Shown: positions 1-6,996, numbered from the stretch's first letter. The stretch is DNA of 11,075 bases from an uncultured Collinsella sp. (GCA_902476475.1 CABSDO010000070.1:1-11075); one strand, 5' to 3'. Translations and numbers: made by a program. The notes: generated by a model not told the origin, from the letters alone.

Positions 1-1160
1 CCGGGGACCAGGCAGTCGGCGGCGGCGACGGTCTTACCGTCGTCGTTCATGCGCATGTAGAAGGCCTTGATCTCTGCCGGGTAGTCGGTCACGAAGGTCG
101 GGCGCTTAAAGTGCTCCTCGGTCAGGAAACGCTCGTGCTCGGTTTGCAGGTCGATGCCCCAGCTCACGGGGTAGTCAAACTTGTGGCCGGCGGCGACGGC
201 CTGCTCCAGGATTTCGACGGCCTCGGTATAGGTGACGCGGGCAAAGTCGGAGTTGGCGACATGGTCCAGGCGCTCGATCAGGCCCTTGTCCACAAACTTG
301 TTGAGCATGTTGAGCTCGTCGGGACAGGTGGCCATAACGTCCTTAAGGACGTACTTGAGCATGGCCTCGGCGTTATCCATGTAGTCGTTCAGATCGGCAA
401 AGGCCATCTCGGGCTCGATCATCCAAAACTCGGCGGCATGGCGCGTGGTGTTGGAGTTCTCGGCGCGGAAGGTGGGGCCAAAGGTGTACACGTCGCCAAA
501 GGCCATGGCAAAGTTCTCGGCATTGAGCTGGCCGGACACGGTCAGGCTCGCGTGCTTGCCAAAGAAGTCCTGGCTCCAGTCGACCTCGCCGGACTCGGTG
601 AGGGGCGGATTTTTGGGGTCGAGCGTGGTCACGCGGAACATCTCGCCGGCGCCCTCGCAGTCACTCGTGGTGATGATAGGGGTGTTGACGTAGACAAAGC
701 CCTGCTCCTGGAAGAAGCGGTGGATGGCCGCAGCCGCGACAGAGCGGATGCGGAACACGGCTCGGAACAGGTTGGTGCGCGGGCGCAGGTGCTGCTGGGT
801 GCGCAGGAACTCGACGGTTGCGCGCTTCTTCTGCAGCGGGTAATCCGGGGCGCTGACGCCCTCGACCTCGATGGAGGTGGCAGAAACCTCGAAAGGCTGG
901 GGCGCATCGGGGGTCAGCTTGACGGTGCCGGTGCAGATGAGGGCAGCCGAGACGTTTTGATGGGCGATCTCGTCGTAGTTGTCGAGCGCCTCGCGGTTCA
1001 TGACGACCTGCAGGTCGCGGAAGCAGCTGCCGTCGTTGAGCGTAACAAAGCCAAAGTTCTTCATGTCGCGGACGGACTTGACCCAGCCGGCGACGGTGAC
1101 GGTCTGGCCGCCGAGCGACTCGGCATCGGCATAGAGCTGCGCGATTTTGGTGCGGTTCAC
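1..1160 (-). CDS. asnS: Asparaginyl-tRNA synthetase, C-terminus cut off by window edge
   Basis: Cytoplasmic class II aminoacyl-tRNA synthetase that charges tRNA-Asn with asparagine using ATP. About 386 residues are visible; the family is usually about 460, so roughly the last 80, including motif 3, lie outside. The N-terminal OB-fold anticodon-binding domain covers about residues 15-105 (GWVKSVRDMKNFGFVTLNDG near 25-44). Motif 1 lies near 132-160 (FRIRSVAAAAIHRFF), and the motif 2 loop is FRAENSNTTRHAAEFWMIEPE at about 231-251, diagnostic for AsnRS. I chose the GTG at 1160-1158 because GGGAGG sits just upstream. An in-frame ATG four codons earlier (1172-1170) overlaps that Shine-Dalgarno and has none of its own. 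The gene appears to stand alone: it is upstream of nothing else on its strand here and is separated from the EIIA gene by a terminator. The leader carries no T-box signature. The identity is secure. Confidence 0.96.
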   Translation of the reverse strand, partial: MNRTKIAQLYADAESLGGQTVTVAGWVKSVRDMKNFGFVTLNDGSCFRDLQVVMNREALDNYDEIAHQNVSAALICTGTVKLTPDAPQPFEVSATSIEVEGVSAPDYPLQKKRATVEFLRTQQHLRPRTNLFRAVFRIRSVAAAAIHRFFQEQGFVYVNTPIITTSDCEGAGEMFRVTTLDPKNPPLTESGEVDWSQDFFGKHASLTVSGQLNAENFAMAFGDVYTFGPTFRAENSNTTRHAAEFWMIEPEMAFADLNDYMDNAEAMLKYVLKDVMATCPDELNMLNKFVDKGLIERLDHVANSDFARVTYTEAVEILEQAVAAGHKFDYPVSWGIDLQTEHERFLTEEHFKRPTFVTDYPAEIKAFYMRMNDDGKTVAAADCLVP

Positions 1161-1163
1161 GTA

Positions 1164-1170
1164 TCCTCCC
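1164..1170 (-). promoter_or_regulatory. Ribosome binding site deciding the asnS GTG start
   Basis: On the minus strand this reads GGGAGGA, placed about four bases before the GTG at 1160. It overlaps the competing in-frame ATG at 1172-1170, so initiation at that ATG would hide the site. This favours the GTG. Confidence 0.6.
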
Positions 1171-1272
1171 ATAACGGTTGAATGATAGTTATCCATACAG
1201 TTCGATATTCTAGCAGCTCGGCTCATTTGGGCTATACAGATAAGGCATTGGCGGGATGGTTTTTCAAACGAA

Positions 1273-1304
1273 AAGCGCCCGCGGCCAAATGGTCGCGGGC
1301 GCTT
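1273..1304 (-). terminator. Rho-independent terminator of the EIIA gene
   Basis: The two arms (1273-1286 and 1291-1304) form a 14-bp stem, one pair being a wobble, around a four-base loop at 1287-1290. The core is AAGCGCCCGCG paired with CGCGGGCGCTT. On the minus strand the stem is followed by a T-rich run (TTTTCGTTT), as expected of an intrinsic terminator reading in that direction. It lies about 38 bases beyond the EIIA stop codon. No T-run follows on the plus strand, so it probably acts in one direction only. Confidence 0.88.
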
Positions 1305-1341
1305 GGCGTGGTGCCTTTTGGCTGTGTGGCGCGGGGCCTGG

Positions 1342-1905
1342 CTACTTGGTCTTGGCTACCAGCAGCGGGTCGCCCAGCTTGACGAGCGGGTTGCCGCCGA
1401 TAAGCGTTCCAGACTCGCCGACATGGTCGATGCTCTTAAGGCGATCGAGCTCGGAGACGATGACGGTCACGATGTCCTCGTGGCCAGCGGCCTTAATGGC
1501 CTCGCGGTCGAAGCTGATGAGCGGCTGGCCTGCCTTGACCACATCGCCCATCTCGACAAAGCGGGCAAAACCCTTGCCGTTCATTTCCACGGTGCCCAGG
1601 CCAACATGGATGAACACGCGAAGACCGTCCTCGGTGATCATGCCAATGGAGTGGTTGGTGACAGTGGTGGCGCCGATGCGGCCGTTGGCGGGCGCATAGA
1701 TGGTGCCGGTAATGGGCTCGATGCCATAGCCCTGGCCAAGCATGCCCGAGGCGATCGTCTCGTCGGGAACCTCGTCCAGGTTGACGAGCACGCCGTTGAC
1801 GGGGGCATAGATGACGCCTTCGCGGGTGGCGAAGCTTGCTGCGGGCGGAACGGACGCCTCGCCGGTCGAGGTGAAGGTGGACTTAAGCGAATCGAGCAGA
1901 CCCAT
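1342..1905 (-). CDS. crr: PTS glucose-type EIIA protein
   Basis: Cytoplasmic phosphocarrier of the phosphoenolpyruvate:sugar phosphotransferase system. It takes phosphate from HPr onto a histidine and passes it to a membrane EIIB/EIIC. At 187 residues it is the size of a free-standing EIIA-Glc, with no fused B or C domain. The beta-sandwich signature is clear: VYAPVNGVLVNLDEVPD-like start (32-48), GTIYAPANGRIG (67-78), NHSIGM with His85, and FIHVGLGTVEMNGKGF with the phosphorylated His100. The reading frame is open further upstream, but the ATG at 1905-1903 has GGAGG seven bases before it and begins the conserved MGLLDSLKS leader. No EIIBC gene is next to it, so its sugar partner is unknown; it may serve several permeases. 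The promoter and leader hairpin at 1949-2022 and the terminator at 1273-1304 make it a single-gene transcript. Confidence 0.93.
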   Translation of the reverse strand: MGLLDSLKSTFTSTGEASVPPAASFATREGVIYAPVNGVLVNLDEVPDETIASGMLGQGYGIEPITGTIYAPANGRIGATTVTNHSIGMITEDGLRVFIHVGLGTVEMNGKGFARFVEMGDVVKAGQPLISFDREAIKAAGHEDIVTVIVSELDRLKSIDHVGESGTLIGGNPLVKLGDPLLVAKTK

Positions 1906-1948
1906 AGTTGCCTCCAACTTAAATAGGCGCATATCGCGCGTTTGGTTT

Positions 1949-1978
1949 GCCGGAAACGTTTCACATGTGTTTCGCGGC
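1949..1978 (-). promoter_or_regulatory. Palindrome / hairpin in the EIIA leader, possible LacI-family operator
   Basis: GAAACGTTTC at 1953-1962 is a perfect ten-base palindrome with a central CG, the form bound by many LacI/CcpA-family regulators. An alternative pairing joins GCCG-GAAAC (1949-1957) to GTTTC-CGGC (1969-1978) as a 9-bp stem with one bulged base and an 11-base loop. An eight-base palindrome, CACATGTG, sits in that loop. The element lies downstream of the proposed promoter and about 45 bases before the start codon, so it could act as a roadblock operator or as RNA structure. Binding by a regulator is inference. Confidence 0.45.
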
Positions 1979-1993
1979 TTGGTCAACGCCCCT

Positions 1994-2022
1994 ATTCTAC
2001 GCTGCTCAACGATACCTCTGAA
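1994..2022 (-). promoter_or_regulatory. Putative sigma-70-type promoter of the EIIA gene
   Basis: On the minus strand TTCAGA (2022-2017) is followed after 17 bases by TAGAAT (1999-1994). These match the -35 and -10 consensus at four and five of six positions. The predicted start is near 1987, giving a leader of about 80 bases that contains the 1949-1978 palindrome. Confidence 0.5.
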
Positions 2023-2101
2023 CTGGGATTATGTGATATATCAGTTGAAGGGAAACTTATTGCCGGAGTGTTTCTGCGCCACGGGTTCAAGTGGGGTACG
2101 C

Positions 2102-2129
2102 TTGAAGGCGAAAAACAAGGGCGCATAAT
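2102..2129 (+). promoter_or_regulatory. Putative promoter of the alpha/beta hydrolase gene
   Basis: TTGAAG (2102-2107) and CATAAT (2124-2129) are spaced by 16 bases, with four and five of six matches to consensus. Transcription would start near 2136, leaving only a very short leader that just includes the AAGGGAG Shine-Dalgarno. The short leader makes this tentative. Confidence 0.4.
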
Positions 2130-2148
2130 TTGCGCGAAGGGAGCACAT

Positions 2149-3051
2149 ATGATTGTCGAGAACCATGCGCTGTGGGGCGAGGAGCCGACCGAGGATTATC
2201 CGGCGACGTTTACGTATTTGGGTGCCGAGCCGCTGCCCGATAAACCGAATGGCCGCCGCCCTGCCGTGATTATCTGCGGCGGAGGTGCGTTTACGCATAT
2301 CGCCCCGCATGAACAGGATCCCGTGGCGTTTGCGTTTTTGGATCACGGCTACCAGGCCTTTGTGCTCAACTATGTGACGAGTGGCACGGGTGACGTGAGC
2401 TTTCCGCACCCCCAGGCAGATCTTGCCAAGATGGTCGCCACGGTTCGTGCGAATGCCGACGAGTGGCATGTCGATCCCAAGCGCGTGTGCGTTGTGGGCT
2501 TTTCTGCGGGCGGTATGATCTGCGCCTCGTTGGCGACACAGTGGAAGACCGGTCCCTTCGCGGCACTTGCCGGGGCACGTCCGGACGACATTCGTCCCGA
2601 TGCCGTGGTGCTGGGCTATCCGCTGCTCGACTTTGCCTATGTGCGCGACATGCAGACGCGCGATCCGCGCATTGACTTGCGCGTACCCAAGACGGGCGGC
2701 AAGACGGGGCGCGATTTGCTCAACGACTACCTGTCGATGGTGACGGGTGGCGAGGCAACTGACGAGCATTTGGCCGATATCTGCCCCACCACGCATGTTT
2801 CGCGTCAGATGCCGCCGACCTTTGTGTGGGGCGTGTCCGACGACAAGACGGCGCCGATCGCGCAGGTCTACCCGTTTGCGCAGCGCATGGCCGAGGAGGG
2901 CGTTGCATGCGAGATGCACGTCTTCGACCAGGGCGGCCACGGCCTTTCGCTCGGCAACGCCAACACCGCGGTCGACAACGAGGACAAGCAGGTGGCAGTC
3001 CGTCCCTGGATTCGCCTAGCCTTCCGCTTCCTGGAGCGCCACGGGTTTTAG
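2149..3051 (+). CDS. Alpha/beta hydrolase, carboxylesterase-like
   Basis: Serine hydrolase of the alpha/beta fold, probably a cytoplasmic carboxylesterase or deacetylase; the true substrate cannot be read from sequence. In 300 residues it shows the oxyanion-hole segment VIICGGGAF (40-48), the nucleophile elbow GFSAGG (117-122, Ser119), the acid in GVSDDKTAP (Asp231 or Asp232) and the base His264 in GGHG. This arrangement resembles the BD-FAE and acetyl-xylan-esterase-like group (Ser-Asp-His, GG-G oxyanion loop). There is no signal peptide or membrane segment. The open frame extends about 70 codons upstream, but the ATG at 2149 has AAGGGAG at the right distance and starts the conserved part. 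It is divergent from the EIIA gene and 184 bases before feoAB, which has its own promoter, so it is probably transcribed alone. A role in removing acyl groups from imported sugars would suit the setting but is only inference. Confidence 0.85.
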   Translation: MIVENHALWGEEPTEDYPATFTYLGAEPLPDKPNGRRPAVIICGGGAFTHIAPHEQDPVAFAFLDHGYQAFVLNYVTSGTGDVSFPHPQADLAKMVATVRANADEWHVDPKRVCVVGFSAGGMICASLATQWKTGPFAALAGARPDDIRPDAVVLGYPLLDFAYVRDMQTRDPRIDLRVPKTGGKTGRDLLNDYLSMVTGGEATDEHLADICPTTHVSRQMPPTFVWGVSDDKTAPIAQVYPFAQRMAEEGVACEMHVFDQGGHGLSLGNANTAVDNEDKQVAVRPWIRLAFRFLERHGF

Positions 3052-3118
3052 TTACGGCGTTTTACCAAACCGCGTAACCACTTGACGCTGCGAGCCCGCC
3101 AGGGCGGCAATCTGTTAA

Positions 3119-3148
3119 TTGAACGTCACTATGTGTTCGCGCTATCAT
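3119..3148 (+). promoter_or_regulatory. Putative promoter of feoAB
   Basis: TTGAAC (3119-3124) and TATCAT (3143-3148) are 18 bases apart; the -10 matches consensus at five of six positions. The expected start near 3155 places the tandem repeat at 3161-3194 immediately downstream, where a bound repressor would block transcription. Confidence 0.55.
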
Positions 3149-3160
3149 GCGTGGTTAAAT

Positions 3161-3194
3161 GGTTAGCCATGGCAAACGGTTAGCCAAGATAAAC
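3161..3194 (+). promoter_or_regulatory. Tandem DtxR-type metal-regulator operator before feoAB
   Basis: Two 17-base units lie head to tail: GGTTAGCCATGGCAAAC (3161-3177) and GGTTAGCCAAGATAAAC (3178-3194), identical at 14 of 17 positions. Within the first unit, GTTAGCCATGGCAAAC is itself an imperfect inverted repeat (only the A/A pair breaks it). GGTTAGCC is the half-site of DtxR/IdeR boxes, and GCC-NN-GGC with flanking AAA resembles MntR-type boxes. Iron-dependent repression of a ferrous-iron transporter by a DtxR-family protein is the simplest reading. The regulator itself is not in the window. Confidence 0.6.
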
Positions 3195-3235
3195 AAAATG
3201 CAACGCCCTGTGGGCGCCGGGGGAGGAACGCGGAC

Positions 3236-5596
3236 GTGAGGCTCGATACACTCGAGATTGGAAAGGATGCCGTTGTCGCATCGGTGGCATCGGACGATCA
3301 GGCACTCCGACAGCATATTTTGGACATGGGCCTAACGCCGGGCACCGAAGTCACCATGATGAAGTACGCCCCTATGGGCGACCCGCTCGAGATTCGCCTG
3401 CGTGGCTATGAGTTGACGCTGCGCAAGGACGATGCCGCTCGCATCGAGCTCGTGGGCATTCACGACACCGATACGGGTCCGCGCGCTAACGCCGCAATCG
3501 GCACGACGGAGCATCCGGCCCTGGGCGAGGGGACGTATTCGCCCCGCGCGGCAAAGACGGCCGTGCCCGAGGGCGCACCGCTGCATTTTGCCCTCGCCGG
3601 CAACCAAAACTGCGGCAAGACCACGCTGTTCAACCAGCTGACGGGCTCCAACCAGCATGTCGGTAACTTTCCTGGCGTGACGGTCGACCGCAAAGATGGC
3701 ACCATCCGCAACCACCCCGAGGCAAGCGTTACCGACCTGCCCGGCATTTATTCTCTGTCGCCGTACACGGGCGAGGAGATCGTAAGCCGCCAGTTTATCC
3801 TGGATGAGCACCCCGACGCCATCATCGATATCATCGACGCCACCAACATCGAGCGTAACCTGTACCTGACACTGCAGCTTATGGAGCTCGATCGACCCAT
3901 GGTCATCGCGCTCAACATGATGGACGAGGTGACGGCCAACGGCGGCGCCGTGGACGTCAACCTGCTCGAGAGCCTGCTGGGCGTGCCTGTTGTTCCCATT
4001 AGTGCTGCCCGCAACGAGGGCATTGGCGAGTTGGTGGATCATGCCTTGCACGTGGCGCGGTTCCGCGAGCGCCCCGGTCGCCTGGACTTCTGCGCGCCCG
4101 ATGGTCCGGACGGCGGCGCGCTGCATCGCTGCATTCACGGCATCGCCAACCTTATCGAGGACCATGCCGCGACGGCGCACATTCCCGTGCGTTTTGCGGC
4201 GACCAAGCTGGTTGAGGGCGACGAGCTGGTGACCGAGGCGCTTCACCTGGATCGCAACGAGCTCGACGCCATCGAACACATCATTACCCAGATGGAGGGC
4301 GAGGCCGGCACCGACCGCCTGTCCGCGCTGGCCGACATGCGCTTTAGCTTTATCGGCGACGTGTGCGGGCGCTGCGTCGTCAAGCCGCACGAGAGCCGCG
4401 AGCACGTGCGCTCCGTCAAGATCGACCGCATCCTGACAGGTCGTTACACAGCCATTCCGGCGTTTCTGGTGATCATGGGCCTTGTCTTTTGGCTGACGTT
4501 TGGCGTGATCGGCGCGGCGTTGCAGGGACTTATGGAGGACGGCATTGCTGCCATCATCGCCTCGGCCGATGCGGGTCTCAAAGCGTTCGGCACCAACGAC
4601 GTGGTGCGCTCGTTGGCTGTCGACGGCGTGCTTACGGGCGTGGGCAGCGTGCTGACCTTCCTGCCGATTATCGTCGTGCTCTTCTTGTTCCTCTCCATTC
4701 TGGAAGACTCCGGCTACATGGCGCGCGTGGCCTTTGTCATGGATAAGGTATTGCGTCGCTTTGGTCTGTCGGGCCGCAGCTTTGTGCCCATGCTCGTCGG
4801 TTTTGGCTGCACCGTGCCGGCTATCATGTCGACCCGTACGCTCCCATCCGAGCACGACCGCAAGATGACGGTCATGCTCACGCCGTTCATGAGCTGTTCG
4901 GCCAAGTTGCCGGTCTACGGTCTGCTGTGCGGAGCGTTTTTCCCGCAGGCGACAGTTCCCGCCATGGTTTCGCTCTATCTGATCGGCATCGTGGTCGGCT
5001 GCATTGCCGCCCTGGTGCTCAACCGCACGGCATTTAAGGGCGACCCGGTGCCGTTTATCATGGAGCTCCCCAATTACCGCCTGCCGAGCGTCAAGACGAC
5101 GGTGATGCTGGCATGGGATAAGGCCAAAGACTTTATTACCAAAGCCTTTACCATTATCTTTGCCGCGACCGTGGTCATCTGGTTCCTTCAGACGTTCGAC
5201 ATTCGCTTTAATGTGGTCGCCGATCAGTCGCAGAGTCTACTTGCCGGTTTGGGTAGCATTATCGCGCCGGTGTTGGCCCCGCTCGGTTTTGGCGACTGGC
5301 GCGCCTCGACGGCACTCGTCACGGGACTCATTGCCAAGGAGAGCGTCATCTCGACGCTCACGGTGCTTTTGGGCGCAACCTCTCCCGTGGCACTGTCAGC
5401 CATGTTTTCGCCGTTTACCGCCTACGTGTTCTTGGTCTTTACGCTGCTGTACCCGCCGTGCGTGGCGTCCATCGGCGCCGTCAAGAGCGAGCTGGGCGCG
5501 CGCTATGCCGTTGCCGTGTTCGCGTTTCAGGTGACGGTCGCCTGGATCGTGGCGTTTGTCGTGCATTCGGCAGGTATATTGCTGGGGTTGGCTTAG
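3236..5596 (+). CDS. feoB: Ferrous iron transporter, FeoA-FeoB fusion
   Basis: Inner-membrane ferrous iron importer. The 786-residue product carries an SH3-like FeoA domain at about 1-75 (LRQHILDMGLTPGTEV), a 40-residue linker, then FeoB. The G domain shows G1 GNQNCGKT (122-129), switch I GNFPGVTVD (143-151), G3 DLPG (167-170), G4 NMMD (227-230) and G5 around SAAR (256-259). A helical region follows to about 395. The membrane part from about 405 has the two Gate motifs, with Cys524 in GFGCTVPAIMSTRTL (522-536) and Cys554 in FMSCSAKLPVYG (551-562), and a late conserved segment GLIAKESVISTL. The GTG start at 3236 is preceded by GGAGG nine bases upstream and opens the FeoA domain correctly. A 5-bp hairpin (3204-3216) ends three bases before the G-rich Shine-Dalgarno. 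No FeoC gene is seen. The upstream operator suggests metal control and a terminator follows. All key residues are present. Confidence 0.96.
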   Translation: MRLDTLEIGKDAVVASVASDDQALRQHILDMGLTPGTEVTMMKYAPMGDPLEIRLRGYELTLRKDDAARIELVGIHDTDTGPRANAAIGTTEHPALGEGTYSPRAAKTAVPEGAPLHFALAGNQNCGKTTLFNQLTGSNQHVGNFPGVTVDRKDGTIRNHPEASVTDLPGIYSLSPYTGEEIVSRQFILDEHPDAIIDIIDATNIERNLYLTLQLMELDRPMVIALNMMDEVTANGGAVDVNLLESLLGVPVVPISAARNEGIGELVDHALHVARFRERPGRLDFCAPDGPDGGALHRCIHGIANLIEDHAATAHIPVRFAATKLVEGDELVTEALHLDRNELDAIEHIITQMEGEAGTDRLSALADMRFSFIGDVCGRCVVKPHESREHVRSVKIDRILTGRYTAIPAFLVIMGLVFWLTFGVIGAALQGLMEDGIAAIIASADAGLKAFGTNDVVRSLAVDGVLTGVGSVLTFLPIIVVLFLFLSILEDSGYMARVAFVMDKVLRRFGLSGRSFVPMLVGFGCTVPAIMSTRTLPSEHDRKMTVMLTPFMSCSAKLPVYGLLCGAFFPQATVPAMVSLYLIGIVVGCIAALVLNRTAFKGDPVPFIMELPNYRLPSVKTTVMLAWDKAKDFITKAFTIIFAATVVIWFLQTFDIRFNVVADQSQSLLAGLGSIIAPVLAPLGFGDWRASTALVTGLIAKESVISTLTVLLGATSPVALSAMFSPFTAYVFLVFTLLYPPCVASIGAVKSELGARYAVAVFAFQVTVAWIVAFVVHSAGILLGLA

Positions 5597-5637
5597 TTAT
5601 TTATTGACGGCGCAACCTCTGTGTATCGAATTGTTTT

Positions 5638-5672
5638 CGGCCCCGCATCTGTTGCTGACGGATGCGGGGCCG
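5638..5672 (+). terminator. Terminator-like hairpin after feoAB
   Basis: CGGCCCCGCATC (5638-5649) pairs perfectly with GATGCGGGGCCG (5661-5672): a 12-bp GC-rich stem with an 11-base loop, 41 bases beyond the feoAB stop. The following bases (TTGCTATA) make a poor U-tract, so termination may be incomplete and some read-through into the transporter gene is possible. The loop and right arm also contribute to the next promoter. Confidence 0.72.
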
Positions 5673-5684
5673 TTGCTATATAAT
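5655..5684 (+). promoter_or_regulatory. Putative promoter of the sugar efflux transporter gene
   Basis: A perfect TATAAT (5679-5684) is preceded after 18 bases by CTGACG (5655-5660), four of six matches to the -35 consensus. The -35 lies in the loop of the feoAB terminator hairpin. The predicted start is near 5691, about 27 bases before the ATG. Confidence 0.6.
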
Positions 5685-5717
5685 CGCCTCCGCTCAAAAC
5701 GATTGGAGACGTTATAT

Positions 5718-6914
5718 ATGACTCAGGCAAGGCAAGACGGCATCACGCTCAAGCAGTGGCTCCCGCTTATCGGGCTCGCCTGCTGTGCGTTCGTGTTCAA
5801 CACGTCGGAGTTCATGCCCATCGGCCTTCTGACTGATATCGCCGCGTCGTTCTCGCTCACTGAGGCCCAGGCCGGCATCATGATCTCGGTCTACGCCTGG
5901 GGCGTCATGTTGCTGTCGCTGCCGCTTATGGTGTTTGCCTCGCGCTTTGAGTTCAAGCGTATGCTGCTCGGCGTGCTCGCCGTGTTCTCTCTGGGTCAGT
6001 TCCTGTCCGCCGTGGCGCCCACCTATCCTATTTTGGTCTGCGCACGCCTGGTGGTCGCTTGTGCACATGCCGTGTTCTGGTCGGTCGCCTCGATTATGGC
6101 CTCGCGCCTGGTCGACACCCGCCACGGGGCGCTCGCCATCAGCATGATAGCCACGGGCTCGTCCATCGCGCAGATCTTTGGCCTGCCGATCGGCCGCGCC
6201 ATCGGGCTGGCTGTGGGCTGGCGCATGACATTCGCTGTGGTCGGGGCCTTCTCTGCCGCCGCGGTGGTGTACCAGGCCGCGGTGTTCCCGGCCATGCCGG
6301 CGGGCGAGCGCTTTACCGTCAAACAGCTGCCCGAGCTGCTCAAGAACCCGTTCCTCATCGCGCTCTACGCGGTCACGGTCTTCATGGCGACCGGCTATTA
6401 CGCAAGCTACAGCTATATCGAGCCCTTCCTGGCGCAGGTCGCGCACGTCGACGCGGGCGCCATCACCATGACGCTGACGGCGTTTGGCTGCTCTGGTCTG
6501 CTCGGAAGCTGGCTGTTTGGCCGCCTGTTCGATGGGCATCGCTTCCCGTTCTTGGCTATTACGCTCTCCGGCGTGCCGGCGGCTCTGCTGCTTATGGCTC
6601 CTGCAGCCTCGGCGCTCGTGTTGGTGCTTGCCGTCTGCGCGCTATGGGGCTGCTGCGCCACGGCCTTCAATGTGGCGTTCCAGGCTGAGCTCATCAAGTA
6701 CACGCCGGCGGATTCGTCGGCCGTTGCCATGTCGATCTTCTCGGGCCTGTTCAATCTGGGTATCGGCACGGGCACGGCGATTGGTGGCGCCGTGGTGTCG
6801 GGCCCCGGTATCGCCTGGATCGGCTTCGTGGGCGGGGCGATCGCCGTCGTAGGCGTCATCCTCGCCATCACGGTGCTATTCCCAGCCATACGCCGCGCCA
6901 AGCCCGTCGCCTAA
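5718..6914 (+). CDS. sotB: MFS sugar efflux transporter, SotB-like
   Basis: Major facilitator superfamily inner-membrane exporter, 398 residues, with about twelve hydrophobic segments. It follows the SotB/AraJ branch of drug:H+ antiporter-type permeases closely: FNTSEFMPIGLLTDIAASF near the start, then an IMISVYAWGVMLLSLPLM helix. Later come HAVFWSVASIMASRL, the IATGSSIAQIFGLPIGRAIG antiporter-type segment, GWRMTF, YYASYSYIEPF in the middle, and VAMSIFSGLFNLGIGTGTAIGG near the end. E. coli SotB exports arabinose, IPTG and related sugars; the substrate here is not known. The open frame starts earlier, inside the feoAB end, but the ATG at 5718 has TTGGAG about nine bases upstream and directly precedes the conserved first helix. 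It has its own promoter at 5655-5684. A strong hairpin at 6930-6996 follows. Other MFS efflux functions (drugs) cannot be excluded. Confidence 0.85.
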   Translation: MTQARQDGITLKQWLPLIGLACCAFVFNTSEFMPIGLLTDIAASFSLTEAQAGIMISVYAWGVMLLSLPLMVFASRFEFKRMLLGVLAVFSLGQFLSAVAPTYPILVCARLVVACAHAVFWSVASIMASRLVDTRHGALAISMIATGSSIAQIFGLPIGRAIGLAVGWRMTFAVVGAFSAAAVVYQAAVFPAMPAGERFTVKQLPELLKNPFLIALYAVTVFMATGYYASYSYIEPFLAQVAHVDAGAITMTLTAFGCSGLLGSWLFGRLFDGHRFPFLAITLSGVPAALLLMAPAASALVLVLAVCALWGCCATAFNVAFQAELIKYTPADSSAVAMSIFSGLFNLGIGTGTAIGGAVVSGPGIAWIGFVGGAIAVVGVILAITVLFPAIRRAKPVA

Positions 6915-6929
6915 TCACGTCCCCTCATC

Positions 6930-6996
6930 AGTTGCGGTGGAATAGTTCCTGTTTAAGGCCTCTGAAGGCCCAAGCAGGAACTATTCCACCGCAACT
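6930..6996. repeat. Very long perfect-arm hairpin between sotB and the GH13 gene
   Basis: The arms at 6930-6951 and 6975-6996 are exact reverse complements over 22 bases. Pairing continues three more steps (one wobble) at 6952-6954 with 6972-6974. After a small internal loop there is a further 5-bp stem, GGCCT/AGGCC, with a CTGA loop at 6962-6965. Each arm contains GGAATAGTTCC or its complement, itself nearly palindromic. On the plus strand TTATTTT follows, so it could end sotB transcription. The arms are far longer than a terminator needs, which suggests a dispersed intergenic repeat (REP- or MITE-like). No terminal duplication or coding content is seen. Being a dispersed repeat is inference. 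Confidence 0.8.

Noticed and set aside
111..1181. A 356-residue open frame on the plus strand.
   Set aside because: It lies antisense to asnS, has no Shine-Dalgarno or family motif, and is the shadow frame expected opposite GC-rich coding sequence.
1161..1272. Possible T-box riboswitch before asnS.
   Set aside because: The space is only about 110 bases, and no antiterminator signature (TGG-ACCGCG type) or terminator directed into asnS is visible. TAGAAT at 1212-1207 (minus strand) may be a -10, but no convincing -35 was found.
3051..3078. Hairpin GTTACG/CGTAAC starting at the hydrolase stop codon, possible terminator.
   Set aside because: The stem is only six pairs with a long loop and no T-run afterwards; too weak to call.
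3332..4855. A 507-residue open frame on the minus strand.
   Set aside because: It is antisense to feoAB, whose motifs are complete. The translation is rich in His, Arg, Ala and Gly with no domain, typical of a GC-rich shadow.
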